Of a DNA stretch of 64,000 nt, positions 50,781 to 60,020 are shown piece after piece. The stretch comes from Rhizobium sp. CF080 (GTDB lineage: Bacteria; Pseudomonadota; Alphaproteobacteria; Rhizobiales; Rhizobiaceae), in contig NZ_AKKC02000004.1 of NCBI RefSeq assembly GCF_000282095.2, forward strand, positions 1,798,001 to 1,862,000, in the 5' to 3' direction. The notes below the pieces were generated by a model. The model saw only the letters and a program-made list of their open reading frames with translations, made no database searches and was not told the origin of the DNA. A program made the position numbers and the translations under genes. The first letter of the stretch is position 1. Each line of letters opens with the position of its first letter.

Positions 50781-51300
50781 ATTCGGGGTGCCGCTGGCTC
50801 TGATCCGCCGCGAGGTGCTGGAACAGAAGCAGCTCGCGGTTGCCATGAAGACGGTCTATGCGACACAGAAATCCGCCTCCAACAACATCATCGTCAGCCA
50901 TGCCAATGGCGTCGCGATCAATTTCGAATGCGCGCCGGAGGAGACGTTCCAGATTCTGCCTGAAGACGGGCTGATCGTGCACGCGACCCATTTCCAGAGC
51001 TCGGTGGCGCTCACCAAGCTGCTCGACAAGGGCGTCGCCAACATACCGGACTCGCTCTATCGCGATATTCGCGTCCGCGATCTGCTGAAGCCTCATCTGG
51101 GCGTGATCACGCCGGACATCGTCAAGACCGCTCTCTTCGACGATTTCGAGGATCCCTCTTCCGTCTGCCGGCCGCCGCGTCCGTCGCTCTGAGGCAACAA
51201 CCAGTCAGCCACCGTCGCGATGATCGTCATGGAGCCGGAGCTCGGAATGATGGACCTGGCCATGCTGCCGGCCTTAAACAGGGAGTTTACTCGCTACCAG
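50770..51300 (+). pseudogene. 3' part of a C45-family acyltransferase/peptidase with a premature stop
   Basis: In one plus-strand frame the residues 'FGVPLALIRREVLEQK', 'SASNNIIVSHANGVAINFECAPEETFQILPEDGLIVHATHF' and 'DSLYRDIRVRDLLKPHLG' match the C-terminal half of C45 (acyl-CoA:6-aminopenicillanate acyltransferase-like) proteins. A TGA at 51190 interrupts it, yet the family sequence goes on in the same frame ('GNNQSATVAMIVMEPELG' to 'PALNREFTRY'). The N-terminal nucleophile half is missing. It begins exactly where the GntR fragment ends. Confidence 0.75.
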
Positions 51301-51691
51301 CTGGCAATGACGAATACGAAGCCGACAGCAATTTCGGGATATGGACAAGCCGCAGAATAGAGCGAAGATCGACCTCGCTCGCCAAATTTGATCTAGCGCG
51401 CGTGAGAGCCATCGCTGACTGCGAAACGACGTTCCGTCGCGGCGACGGCGATGGCTTCACCGGCAGGCTGTTTTCTGCCGTATTGTCGCCAGAACTGCAG
51501 TGGGTTTCCCATTGCGTTCTTTCGCCGGTCGTCCGGGAATGGGTGTCTCTCACGGCCTACAACATCCTGCGGGCTGTATTCACGGGCGCTTAACCGTCCA
51601 AAGAGCACGCGGATGTTTCTGAGCGCCTTGAACGGATACGAACTTACGACCTGAAGCAACAGTCAGGCTAACTAACTGTCTTTCAACACTT
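51301..51691. other. Non-coding end of the gene graveyard
   Basis: Nearly 400 bases between the C45 fragment and the end of the bicupin gene. Short open frames on both strands show no recognisable family, and I see no promoter or clear hairpin. It probably consists of further decayed sequence. Confidence 0.4.
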
Positions 51692-52510
51692 TCACAGATC
51701 AGGATGTCGGTTGACGTCCTTGTAGAGCAGGTAGCGAAAGCGTCCCGGGCCACCGGCATAACAGGCCTGCGGGCAATAGGCGCGCAGCCACATGTAGTCG
51801 CCTGCCTCGACTTCTACCCAGTCGCTGTTCAGCCGATAGACGGCTTTGCCTTCCAACACGTAAAGCCCGTGCTCCATGATGTGGGTTTCCATGAAGGGGA
51901 TGCTGGCGCCCGGTTCGAAAGTGACAATGTTAAGATGGAAGTCGTGACGCACGTCGTTCGGATCGAGGAAACGGGTCGTGCCCCAAGCTTCTTCCGTGTC
52001 AGGCATCCAGTCGAGCACGCACTCGTCCTCGAGGGTAAATACCGCCGGCGGCGGGTCCAGGCCTTCCACGGCCTTGAACACCTTGCGCACCCAGTGGAAG
52101 CGGATCGGCGCGGAACTGTCGTTTCTAAACGTCCACTTGGCACCAGCTGGAAGATAGGCAAAGGAACCTGAACGCAACGGTCGGCCCTGGCCCTCATAGG
52201 TGATCGTGCCTTCGCCTTCGACGACGAAGATCGCGGCCTGCGCACGCGAATCCGGTTCCGGCATCACGCTGCCCCCGCCGGGAGCGACCTCCATAATGTA
52301 TTGCGCAAACGTCTCGGCAAAACCGCTGAGCGGCCGCGAGAGTATCCATGCGCGAGTCTTTTCCCAATGCGGCAGAACACTGGTAACGATGTCGCTCATC
52401 ACTGTCTTCGGGATCACGGCATAGGCGGTGGTGAATACCGCCTTGCTGGAAAGCGTCTGCGTCTGCGGCGGTAAGCCGCCGACCTGCGAGAAATATCCCC
52501 CACTGGTCAT
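51692..52510 (-). CDS. allE: (S)-Ureidoglycine aminohydrolase, bicupin
   Basis: A 272-residue protein with two cupin domains, the UGlyAH family that turns (S)-ureidoglycine into (S)-ureidoglycolate and ammonia with manganese. Strong family stretches include 'GFAETFAQYIMEVAPGGGS', 'FETHIMEHGLYVLEGKAVY'-like residues with metal-binding His and Glu, and 'MWLRAYCPQACYAGGPG'. The ATG at 52510 overlaps the stop of the flavin reductase gene. It is the last gene of the 51692-58457 operon. Ureidoglycolate lyase is encoded at 38708, so both steps exist in the window. Confidence 0.88.
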   Translation of the reverse strand: MTSGGYFSQVGGLPPQTQTLSSKAVFTTAYAVIPKTVMSDIVTSVLPHWEKTRAWILSRPLSGFAETFAQYIMEVAPGGGSVMPEPDSRAQAAIFVVEGEGTITYEGQGRPLRSGSFAYLPAGAKWTFRNDSSAPIRFHWVRKVFKAVEGLDPPPAVFTLEDECVLDWMPDTEEAWGTTRFLDPNDVRHDFHLNIVTFEPGASIPFMETHIMEHGLYVLEGKAVYRLNSDWVEVEAGDYMWLRAYCPQACYAGGPGRFRYLLYKDVNRHPDL

Positions 52511-53169
52511 TCGGCAGCTGCCTTTGACTTGTCCTCCCGGCTTTCCCATTCCTGTGGCGTCAGCGTCTTGATGTCGAACTGATCGCGGGTGCGGGTATAA
52601 GTGTGTCCTCCCATGCGGCCGACCGCGTCCATCAGGTGCTGGTCGATATGCAGGTTCGATGGGTTCACCGTGTCGCTGCGGACATAGACGCCGAGTACCT
52701 CCCCCAGAATGATTTCTCGCGCCGGGCCGACCTGCAGCGTCGTGTGGCGACGGCACTCTAGTGCTGCCGGTGCAGCAAGAATGCGTGGACTGCGCACCAT
52801 CTGGCCGGGCACGGTCGCAAGGCCTGCTTCCTCCATCTCGTCGATCTCGGGGCCAAACTTGATGGCGCAAACTTCCATCTGTTCGACCAGCGCATTGTCG
52901 CAGATGTGCACGGTGAACTCGCCAGTCTCGCGTATATTGCGGGCGGTATCCTTGAATCGCATGTCGGAATAGTTCTCGACCCCGATCGCGACGATTGCCG
53001 GATCATGGGTCAGGACGTTGAAGAAGCTGAAGGGCCCGGCATTCGGCAGGCCATCAGTACTCACGGTCGTCACCAACGCGATCGGGCGCGGGATCACGGT
53101 TCCAATGAGTAGCTTGTAGCGCTCGCGCTCGTTGAGCTTGGCGAAATCGAAATGGGTGTGCTCGGTCAT
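52507..53169 (-). CDS. Flavin reductase family protein
   Basis: A 220-residue FMN-binding split-barrel protein with 'LLIGTVIPRPIALVTTVSTDGLPNAGPFSFF', 'PAIVAIGV' and 'EFTVHICDNALVEQM' segments. This subgroup often binds FMN but acts as oxidoreductase or has no known role. The ATG at 53169 follows the stop of the M24 gene by one base and its end overlaps the bicupin start, so the three are co-translated. No flavin oxygenase lies in this operon. Confidence 0.85.
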   Translation of the reverse strand: MTEHTHFDFAKLNERERYKLLIGTVIPRPIALVTTVSTDGLPNAGPFSFFNVLTHDPAIVAIGVENYSDMRFKDTARNIRETGEFTVHICDNALVEQMEVCAIKFGPEIDEMEEAGLATVPGQMVRSPRILAAPAALECRRHTTLQVGPAREIILGEVLGVYVRSDTVNPSNLHIDQHLMDAVGRMGGHTYTRTRDQFDIKTLTPQEWESREDKSKAAAE

Positions 53170-53170
53170 G

Positions 53171-54595
53171 TCAGGCCTCGACTGCAATGCGGTGGGTTTC
53201 AAGCGGGGTATGGCGGGACAGGTTCTCGAACCCATCCTTTGTGACGACATACATGTCGCCGACATTGCAGCCGGCAGACAGTGGTTCGAGCCACTGCGTA
53301 TGCAGCACGAACACCATGCCCTCCTCCATCCGGTCGTAATTATGGGAGGAGATGTTGAAGCTGTTCTGCCCGCCCGCCATGCCGACGGAATGACCGAGAT
53401 TGGGGTTATGCGGCCCGTGGGTGGCCGGGTAGACATGCATCAGCGTGCGGCCCTGCGCCTCCCAGTCGATATTTTTGACATACTGCCGCGGGATAAGCCG
53501 CGCGCTGCCATCGTCCATCGGCGCCCAGTTATAGGGCATGGTGCGCGCTTCCGGCGAAGATAGCATGCCGCGCTCGATCATCGCCTCGAAGGCGGCGTTG
53601 TTAACGTCGCGCATCAGAGCCCCCGGCCGGATCAGCTTTTCAGCACGTTTGACGCCCTCGGTGCAGGCGGCAAGCACCTCTTCCTGCCGTTTGGTGATGT
53701 TACCAACCGCGATCATGCGGGCGGTCTGGGCGGTGTAGCCGCGGTAGGTTATGTTGGAGACGTAAAGATTGATCAGATCACCGGGACGGACGACGTGGCC
53801 GTATGGCTTGCCGCAATGGGTGCCAAACTCGTTGATGCCGATCTGGTAGCCGTCACCCGTCTCGCCACCGAAAGAAAGCTGCGCCTGTGTGAAGGCGGCA
53901 TAGATTACATGATCGGTCACGCCGGGTTTCGCCACGTGATAGGCCGCCTGAGTGGCAATGCTGACGAGTTGCGCGGCGGCCCGGAACATCTCGATCTCCC
54001 GGGGCGAGCGCACTTTCTGCATCCGGTCGAGAATGGCGTTGTCAGCCACGAACTTGCACTTGGGCATCAACTCATCCAGACCAGACCAGAAGGTCAGCGA
54101 AGTACGATCACCGATGCGGCCGATCTGTGCCTTCGACAGTCCCATGCCGGCCAGCAGTTCGGCGCATTTCTCCGCCGTCTTGACCACGCTATCACCTGGA
54201 CGGTCGGCATATTCGCGGCCGATCGGGCCGATCTGCCAGATATCTTCGACCAGCACGGGCTCGCCGCCCGGCGGCAGAAGCACGGACTGGGTGAAGAAGG
54301 ACAAAAGCGTCAGCGGCGTGTCGACATCCGTCGGAATGATCAGCACGCCCTCACGCATCCAGTCGCAGATGTAGCGAAGGTAGTGGTTCGATGTGTGGAA
54401 CCAGCCGACGCCGCCGGTGTGGACGATCAGCGCGTCATGCCCGGCCTCGACGGCCTGGCGGCGGATGCGCCGCAGGCGCTCCTCGAATTCCTCGACCGGC
54501 AAGGGCAAGGGTGCCGCAAAATCGAAATTCGGCTGGAAATCGGCAAGCAGCGATCCGATGCGGTAGGCGCCTGCCCTGGTAGCATGTATGTTCAT
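53171..54595 (-). CDS. M24-fold (creatinase-like) hydrolase lacking the metal site
   Basis: A 474-residue protein with the creatinase N-terminal domain and the pita-bread C-terminal domain of the M24 family. Of the five metal ligands in M24 peptidases only the histidine remains (His402 in LGHSVGM). The two aspartates are replaced (Tyr278/Gln290 region 'LINLYVSNITYRGYTAQTAR') and the glutamates are missing ('MVFVLHTQ', 'NVGDMYVVT'). His260 in 'GTHCGKP' fits the creatinase-type histidine. Creatinase itself works without metal on a C-N bond of a guanidino compound. A metal-dependent peptidase role is therefore unlikely; hydrolysis of a ureido or guanidino compound is inferred. Confidence 0.82.
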   Translation of the reverse strand: MNIHATRAGAYRIGSLLADFQPNFDFAAPLPLPVEEFEERLRRIRRQAVEAGHDALIVHTGGVGWFHTSNHYLRYICDWMREGVLIIPTDVDTPLTLLSFFTQSVLLPPGGEPVLVEDIWQIGPIGREYADRPGDSVVKTAEKCAELLAGMGLSKAQIGRIGDRTSLTFWSGLDELMPKCKFVADNAILDRMQKVRSPREIEMFRAAAQLVSIATQAAYHVAKPGVTDHVIYAAFTQAQLSFGGETGDGYQIGINEFGTHCGKPYGHVVRPGDLINLYVSNITYRGYTAQTARMIAVGNITKRQEEVLAACTEGVKRAEKLIRPGALMRDVNNAAFEAMIERGMLSSPEARTMPYNWAPMDDGSARLIPRQYVKNIDWEAQGRTLMHVYPATHGPHNPNLGHSVGMAGGQNSFNISSHNYDRMEEGMVFVLHTQWLEPLSAGCNVGDMYVVTKDGFENLSRHTPLETHRIAVEA

Positions 54596-54629
54596 GGGGT
54601 ATTCCTTCCAGAAGTGTTTTTTCTATGGG

Positions 54630-55460
54630 TCAGGCTTGCCTGGGTGGCGCCAGCACCCGCCTTGCAACCAGCATCACCACCAGGGTCAGCCCGATCAGGA
54701 TGCCGGACATCGCAGCCACCCGGACATCGAGCGACTCTTCGATAAGCGCGAACATGCGAAGCGACAGCACAGTCGTTTGAGCGTCGGCAAGGAAGAGCGA
54801 GACGGAGACGTTGTCGAGCGACTGGATGAAGACGAGAAAGGCACCGGCCAGGATGCCGGGTGCCAGCAGCGGGAGGATCACGCGGCGGAGCGTCGTGTAC
54901 CAGGTCGCGCCCATCACGGTGGAGGCCTCCGCCAGCGACGGGTTGATGCCCTGCGCGACAACCGATGCGGCCCGGTACATCAGCGGCCCGAAGACGACGA
55001 CATGGCCGACCACAGTGAGCCAGAGTGATGGCTGGAAGCCGATGAAATTCGCCACGATCAACGCTGCAAGACCATAAACAAGACTAGGCAGGACGAGCGG
55101 CGCCAAGAGAAACGGCTCCAGCGAATTGACCGTGCTGCGCCGCATCCGCGCCATGCCGATCGTGGCAGGCACGGCAAACAGGAGCGATCCGAGTACCGCG
55201 AGGACTGCGATCTTCAGCGAATTGCCGGCCGCGATATGTTCGGTTCCGGAGCGGACAGGATCGAGGAGCGCCTCGTACCAGCGGAGCGAAAAGCCCTCGG
55301 GCGGATATTTGAGCGTCTGGCCCGCGGTAAACGACATGGTGATCGCGATGACAATTGGCGCCACCAGATAGATCAGGCTGAGACCACCGAAGCCGAAGAC
55401 GAAAGCCCTGTAGAGGAAGACGGGAAACGGATTTTCGCGAGGACTATGCATGGCCGACAA
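54630..55460 (-). CDS. ABC transporter permease, PotC type
   Basis: A 276-residue inner-membrane permease of the spermidine/putrescine type, with six hydrophobic helices and the coupling segment 'SLAEASTVMGATWYTTLRRVILPLL'. It pairs with the permease gene upstream, which it overlaps by 17 bases. A start at the methionine of codon 4 (55451) is also possible. The M24 gene follows after 34 bases. Confidence 0.9.
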   Translation of the reverse strand: MSAMHSPRENPFPVFLYRAFVFGFGGLSLIYLVAPIVIAITMSFTAGQTLKYPPEGFSLRWYEALLDPVRSGTEHIAAGNSLKIAVLAVLGSLLFAVPATIGMARMRRSTVNSLEPFLLAPLVLPSLVYGLAALIVANFIGFQPSLWLTVVGHVVVFGPLMYRAASVVAQGINPSLAEASTVMGATWYTTLRRVILPLLAPGILAGAFLVFIQSLDNVSVSLFLADAQTTVLSLRMFALIEESLDVRVAAMSGILIGLTLVVMLVARRVLAPPRQA

Positions 55461-56271
55461 GCCTCCTGTGGCGGGAAATCGTGGTCATGGCGACGAGAAG
55501 GATGCCGGTCGACAAAAGCAGGACGACCGCGATGGCAGAGGCCATTGGCCAGTCGAACAGCGTACCGACCTCGCGATAGATGAGCTGCGGCACATAGACA
55601 TTGCGGGCACCGCCGATGACTGCCTGGGTGACGAAAGAGGCGCTGGTGCTGGCAAAGACCAGGATCCAGCCCGCTAGCAGGCCCGGCAGCATCATCGGCA
55701 GGAGAACCGTTACCAGGATCCGCCACGGTCCGGCGCCCGAGACCTGTGCGGCCTCCGTGAACTGCACCGGCGTACGCGACAGGATTGCGATCAACGGCAG
55801 GATGATCAGTGGCAGGTCGATCTGGCACATGGCCAATACGAGGCCAAGTTCGGTGGACATCAGCGTGAACGGGCGCTCTGCAAGTCCGAGAGCCACAAAT
55901 GTCTCGCTGATCGGTCCCTGCCTCCCGAGGATGACGATCCAGGCGAAGGTGCGCACCACATTGCTGGTCAGCATCGGGATGAGCGTCAGGAAGATGATGA
56001 CCTGTCGCGCGGTTTTGCCGCTGTGCCAGTAGAGAAGCGCGATCGGAATACCGAGCAGGGTCGTGCTAGCAATCGTCTGCATGCCGAGCTTGGCTGTGTT
56101 TATCAAAACGCGGTAGTTGAACGCATCGCCCAGAAAGCGCGCGTAGTTGTGAAGGGACGGGCCGTCGGGGCCGATGAAGCTGAACCCCACGAGAACGGCG
56201 AGCGGCGTCGCAAAGAACGCCACCGACAGCAGAAGCATCGGGAGAACGTATGGGAAGCCGCTCGCTTTCAT
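55444..56271 (-). CDS. ABC transporter permease, PotB type
   Basis: A 275-residue inner-membrane permease with the PotB/PotH pattern: 'YVLPMLLLSVAFFATPLAVLVGFSF' at the start and the coupling loop 'FTEAAQVSGAGPWRILVTVLLPMML'. It lies 9 bases after the binding-protein gene and overlaps the second permease gene. Confidence 0.9.
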   Translation of the reverse strand: MKASGFPYVLPMLLLSVAFFATPLAVLVGFSFIGPDGPSLHNYARFLGDAFNYRVLINTAKLGMQTIASTTLLGIPIALLYWHSGKTARQVIIFLTLIPMLTSNVVRTFAWIVILGRQGPISETFVALGLAERPFTLMSTELGLVLAMCQIDLPLIILPLIAILSRTPVQFTEAAQVSGAGPWRILVTVLLPMMLPGLLAGWILVFASTSASFVTQAVIGGARNVYVPQLIYREVGTLFDWPMASAIAVVLLLSTGILLVAMTTISRHRRLVGHA

Positions 56272-56280
56272 TTTATACCC

Positions 56281-57321
56281 TCAACCGGCGACGAGAGCGT
56301 CGAACTGGCGGATCCATTCCGCACGGTTCTTGTTGATCGCCGCCCAATCCGGATAGACCAACGTCGCAAGCTGTTCGCGCTTCACATAGGCCTCGATGCC
56401 GGGCGTCAATTCGACTTGCCTGTTGGTCGGGAACATCTCGGTCGGCGGCATCTTCAGCTTGTCCTGCGCGGCCTTGGAGATGGCGGCATCCATATAGGCA
56501 TAAGCCGCATCCGGGTTCTTTGCGCCCTTGGTGAGGTGGATGTTGACCGGAGCTGCCGGAGAGCCTGTCTCGGGCTGGGCGAATTCGGCCTTGAGGCCCA
56601 ATGCCTTCAGCTTCGCGACATTGCCAGTCGAGCACATGAAGACGGCGATTTCGCCCTGCTGGAACAGCGTCATCTGGTGGTTGGTGCTGGCGACGACACC
56701 TTTCAGTTGCTCCGGATGCTCCTTGAACAGCTTGAACACGGCCTCCATGTCGGTCGGACCGGTCCCGAAGATCTTGGCGATCTCGGAATAGGCCATGACG
56801 CCGGTGTTGGAGGCAAAACCCGTCCAGGAAACGAGGCCCTCGTAGGCCGGATTTTCGAACAGATCGCGGTAGCCCTTAGGCGCGGGTACCAGGTCCGGGT
56901 TATAGGCGATCCCGTTGACTTCGACGGTCACGGTCGGGCCGTACTCGCCCTGGAAGGCCGGATCGAGCAGGCTCCAGTTCTTCAGCTTCGACGGATCGAT
57001 CTTCTGGATCAGATCGTTCTCGATGGCGACGGCCATCTGGCCGGGCGACATCAGCAGCGTGTCATAGGGCGGGTTGCCGGGGCTCGCCATGACCTTGGCG
57101 AGCTGATCCTGCGCCATGGCGGGCGCGACCGTAAGATCGAACCCGGCTTCCTTGACGAGCGGCGTCAGCGTGGTGCGATAAGCATCCTCCCAATTGCCGG
57201 GGAAGGTCGCGGCGACGGCCATGCCTCCGGCGGCGCGTGCAGCGAAGGGCAGCGTGGCGGCGGCTGCCGCACTGGCGGCGAGCAGTCCGAAATGACGTCG
57301 TGTGATGTTGAATTCTTGCAT
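56281..57321 (-). CDS. ABC transporter substrate-binding protein, PotD-like
   Basis: A 346-residue periplasmic binding protein of the spermidine/putrescine-like (SBP_bac_6/8) group. A twin-arginine signal (TRRHFGLLA) leads it, with cleavage about residue 32. Internal features are 'GNWEDAYRTTLTPLV' and 'YGPTVTVEVNGIAYNPDLV'. With the downstream enzymes its substrate may be a ureido or guanidino compound rather than a polyamine. ATG 57321 has AGAGG seven bases upstream; ATG 57345 overlaps the ATPase stop. Confidence 0.88.
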   Translation of the reverse strand: MQEFNITRRHFGLLAASAAAAATLPFAARAAGGMAVAATFPGNWEDAYRTTLTPLVKEAGFDLTVAPAMAQDQLAKVMASPGNPPYDTLLMSPGQMAVAIENDLIQKIDPSKLKNWSLLDPAFQGEYGPTVTVEVNGIAYNPDLVPAPKGYRDLFENPAYEGLVSWTGFASNTGVMAYSEIAKIFGTGPTDMEAVFKLFKEHPEQLKGVVASTNHQMTLFQQGEIAVFMCSTGNVAKLKALGLKAEFAQPETGSPAAPVNIHLTKGAKNPDAAYAYMDAAISKAAQDKLKMPPTEMFPTNRQVELTPGIEAYVKREQLATLVYPDWAAINKNRAEWIRQFDALVAG

Positions 57322-57341
57322 CTGTTCACCTCTGTTGTTGT

Positions 57342-58457
57342 TCATTCACGGGATGTTTCCGGGTCGCTCGGAAAGGCGTGACACCTCAAGGTGTCGATCT
57401 CGGCAAAGAGTTGGGCTCCCGGCTCGGGAATGAATGTGTAAGGTCCACGGACCTGCGACGCGCGCAGGCCCGTCCCGTCATCCAGGACAAGATCGTGGAC
57501 GAGCGTCGGTCCCAGTGGCACAGACACTGTCAGCCGGGCTGGCAATGCGAAGTCACTCGGGTTGGTGGACAGCCGCACATCTTCGGGACGGAAGGTGATG
57601 GTGACCTTGGAGCCGACCGTGAAGTTCAGGCGGCGCGGCAGAACAACCGTGTTGCCATTCGGGAGCGCAACGGTCGTTGCCTCTGCGTCCAGCCGCTCCA
57701 CTGTCCCATGCAGCACATTGGCCTGGCCGATGAAGGTATTGACGAACAGCGTCTTCGGCCGATCATAGACGGCCATAGGCGTGTCGATCTGCTCGACATT
57801 GCCCTTATTCATCAGCACCAGACGCCCCGCAAGGCTTTGCGCCTCTTCCTGATCATGCGTGACGATCAGCGTGGTGATGCCGAGCGTCTTCTGCAAATGC
57901 AGAAGCTCGACCTGCAGATCGAAACGAAGCGCCCGGTCAAGCGCGCCGAAGGGTTCGTCGAGCAATAGAAGCGAGGGCCGGCCGGCAATGGCGCGGGCGA
58001 CCGCGACGCGCTGCTGCTGGCCGCCTGAAAGTTCGCGCGGCAGGCGGTTGCCATAGCTCTTCAACTGCACGAGCGAGAGCATTTCCTCCACCCGTTCCCT
58101 TCGCTCAACTCGTGGCATATGCTGGCAGGCCAGCGGATAGGCGATGTTTTCCGCTACCGTCAGGTGCGGAAACAGAGCGTAGTTCTGAAACACCATGCCG
58201 ATGCCACGGGACCTTGCGGACACGTTGGCGAGATTCTGGCCGCCCAGCTGAACAGCGCCGCTCCTTGGTTGGATGAGCCCGGCGATCGCCCGCAGCACCG
58301 TGGACTTGCCGCAGCCGCTTGGCCCCAGTAGGGCGACGATCTCGCCAGCCTCGACCTCGAACGAAATGTCGCTGATGGCGTTCTGCCCACCGTAGCTGTG
58401 AGTCAGACCCCGAACGCTGAGCTGCTTGCCTTCGCCTGCCTTCAAGGCCTCTGCCAT
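57342..58457 (-). CDS. ABC transporter ATPase, PotA type
   Basis: A 371-residue ATPase with a C-terminal TOBE-like domain, as in PotA. Walker A is GPSGCGKST, the Q-loop 'MVFQNYALFPHLTV', the signature 'LSGGQQQRVAVARAI' and Walker B 'LLLLDEPFGALD'. It is the first gene of the operon running to 51692. The ATG at 58457 has AAGGGG six bases upstream; the longer frame begins without a ribosome-binding site. Confidence 0.92.
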   Translation of the reverse strand: MAEALKAGEGKQLSVRGLTHSYGGQNAISDISFEVEAGEIVALLGPSGCGKSTVLRAIAGLIQPRSGAVQLGGQNLANVSARSRGIGMVFQNYALFPHLTVAENIAYPLACQHMPRVERRERVEEMLSLVQLKSYGNRLPRELSGGQQQRVAVARAIAGRPSLLLLDEPFGALDRALRFDLQVELLHLQKTLGITTLIVTHDQEEAQSLAGRLVLMNKGNVEQIDTPMAVYDRPKTLFVNTFIGQANVLHGTVERLDAEATTVALPNGNTVVLPRRLNFTVGSKVTITFRPEDVRLSTNPSDFALPARLTVSVPLGPTLVHDLVLDDGTGLRASQVRGPYTFIPEPGAQLFAEIDTLRCHAFPSDPETSRE

Positions 58458-59085
58458 GAATATCCCCTTCGGTTTCGCCATGTCGTCAAAGCGCTCGGCG
58501 CGTGGTGGCACCAGGCAGAGATGAGGTCGGTCGATGATGTTGGCTTCTGTTTCGGGCATGGCAGAAGAGTAGCAATCTGCATGCCAGTTCTCCGGTTACG
58601 TCTGATCGATAGCGGCAACACAATGTTTTTGCGTATTTAATTCTGAATCTTCTAGTTTCGCATATCTCCAGTAAACTTTGTGCGAATATCATTCCGTAAC
58701 TAAAAAATGTGCAACTTTCGCCGACGCCGCTCACGCATTAAGCACTATTTGAGGCAAAAAATAGGGATTTTCCGGGAATTTCCCAAATGAAATCGCAGCA
58801 GACGATTGTCCATACGGCTTGGATAATCAGAAAAATGCTCTGCCAACGCAGTGACTTAGGCAAGCGACCGCCAACGCACGGTCTGGGAAGCATCCGTGAG
58901 GTGGTTTTTTAATCATCACGTTTTCGGATCTTTGTGCGCATATTTGTACGGATGAATGAAAAACCTTTATTGTAAAAAATAAACATTTAAAAACAAAACA
59001 CTAAGAAGCCATCGCCCAAGGTGGCACACCGATTGCATTGAAGTTTGCGTAAATTAACGGTCATAAAAACCGACAAGGGGATCAC
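58458..59085. other. Divergent control region, AT-rich
   Basis: More than 600 bases between two divergent transport operons hold no gene that I can support. The AT content is high, especially from 58600 to 59000. The clearest element is the sigma-54 promoter listed separately. A ribosome-binding site AAGGGG precedes the start at 59086. Confidence 0.6.
59022..59037 (+). promoter_or_regulatory. Sigma-54 (RpoN) promoter
   Basis: TGGCAC-N5-TTGCA at 59022-59037 fits the -24/-12 consensus exactly, with the conserved GG and GC 12 bases apart. The start codon of the binding-protein gene lies 49 bases downstream, which gives a leader of about 38 bases. Such promoters need an enhancer-binding activator; I cannot name its site. 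It suggests nitrogen or carbon control of this uptake operon. Confidence 0.7.
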
Positions 59086-60018
59086 ATGCGCAGCTTCAAG
59101 AAAAGTTTCAAAGGCGGCCTGGCCGGCATCGCATTCGCACTGCTCGCGACTTCGGCATACGCCGCAGAAGGGACCGCCATTAAGATGGTACCGGATGCAG
59201 ACGTCGCCAAACTGCCGGGCGTCGCCTTCGATCAGACACTGGCGGACCGCCTGCCACCTGCGATCAAGGACAAGAAGACACTGAAAGTGGCGACAGACCT
59301 GACGCCGCCGATAAGCTTCCAAGCAGAGGACGGAAAGCTGATCGGGATCGACGCCGATATCGCCGCAGCACTGGGTGTCATTCTCGGCATCGATGTTCAG
59401 ATGACCAATGTTGGCGCCGGCGCCGCGATCGTGCCCGCCGTCCTGTCCAAGCGTTTCGACATGACCATCTCCGGCATCAACGACGATGTGGAGCTGGAAA
59501 AGCAGGTCGACGTCATCGACTACATGTTCGACGCCACGACGATCATGACCATCAAGGGCAACCCGCTCGGCATCAAGAGCATGGAAGACCTCTGCGGCAA
59601 GAAGGTTGCCGTGCCCGTCGGCACGTTCCAGGCGCGTCTGGTGGAAGCCGCATCGGCAAAATGCGCGACACCGATGAACATCATGTCGATCCCGAAAATG
59701 CCTGACGTCCTGCAGGCTGTGCGCACCGGCCGCGCCGACGCAACCGTCAACGGTTATGCGACGAGCGTCTACACGACGGAAAACCAGACCGGCAAAGGTG
59801 CCGGCCTGCAGGCGATCCCGGAAGTCCGCCTCGCCGTCGGTTATCTCGGCATGCTGACGTCGAAGGACAATCCCGAACTGCGCGACGCGGTCATCGCCTC
59901 GTTGCAGCATATGGTCGACAGCGGCGCCTATAAGGCAATCATGGAGAAATGGGGTCTCGGGGCCCTCGCCGTGACGACCGTCAAGTTCAACGACGCCGCC
60001 AGCATGCCGGTGAACTGA
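59086..60018 (+). CDS. ABC transporter substrate-binding protein, family 3
   Basis: A 310-residue periplasmic binding protein of the amino-acid type (SBP_bac_3). It has a Sec signal peptide (Lys-rich start, 'LAGIAFALLATSAYAAEG', cleaved about residue 26) and the patterns 'KTLKVATDLTPPISFQAEDGKLIGIDADIAAALG' and 'SKRFDMTISGINDDVELEKQVDVIDY'. It is followed by a permease gene after 2 bases. The start has AAGGGG upstream and lies behind a sigma-54 promoter. Confidence 0.9.
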   Translation: MRSFKKSFKGGLAGIAFALLATSAYAAEGTAIKMVPDADVAKLPGVAFDQTLADRLPPAIKDKKTLKVATDLTPPISFQAEDGKLIGIDADIAAALGVILGIDVQMTNVGAGAAIVPAVLSKRFDMTISGINDDVELEKQVDVIDYMFDATTIMTIKGNPLGIKSMEDLCGKKVAVPVGTFQARLVEAASAKCATPMNIMSIPKMPDVLQAVRTGRADATVNGYATSVYTTENQTGKGAGLQAIPEVRLAVGYLGMLTSKDNPELRDAVIASLQHMVDSGAYKAIMEKWGLGALAVTTVKFNDAASMPVN

Positions 60019-60020
60019 CG

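Noticed and set aside
53171..54595. Xaa-Pro aminopeptidase function for the M24 protein
   Set aside because: Four of the five metal ligands needed for peptidase activity are replaced, so the fold alone does not support that name.
58951..58963. GATGAATGAAAAA as a seventh copy of the shared motif
   Set aside because: Only one half-site (ATGAAAAA) matches; the position nine bases upstream does not fit.
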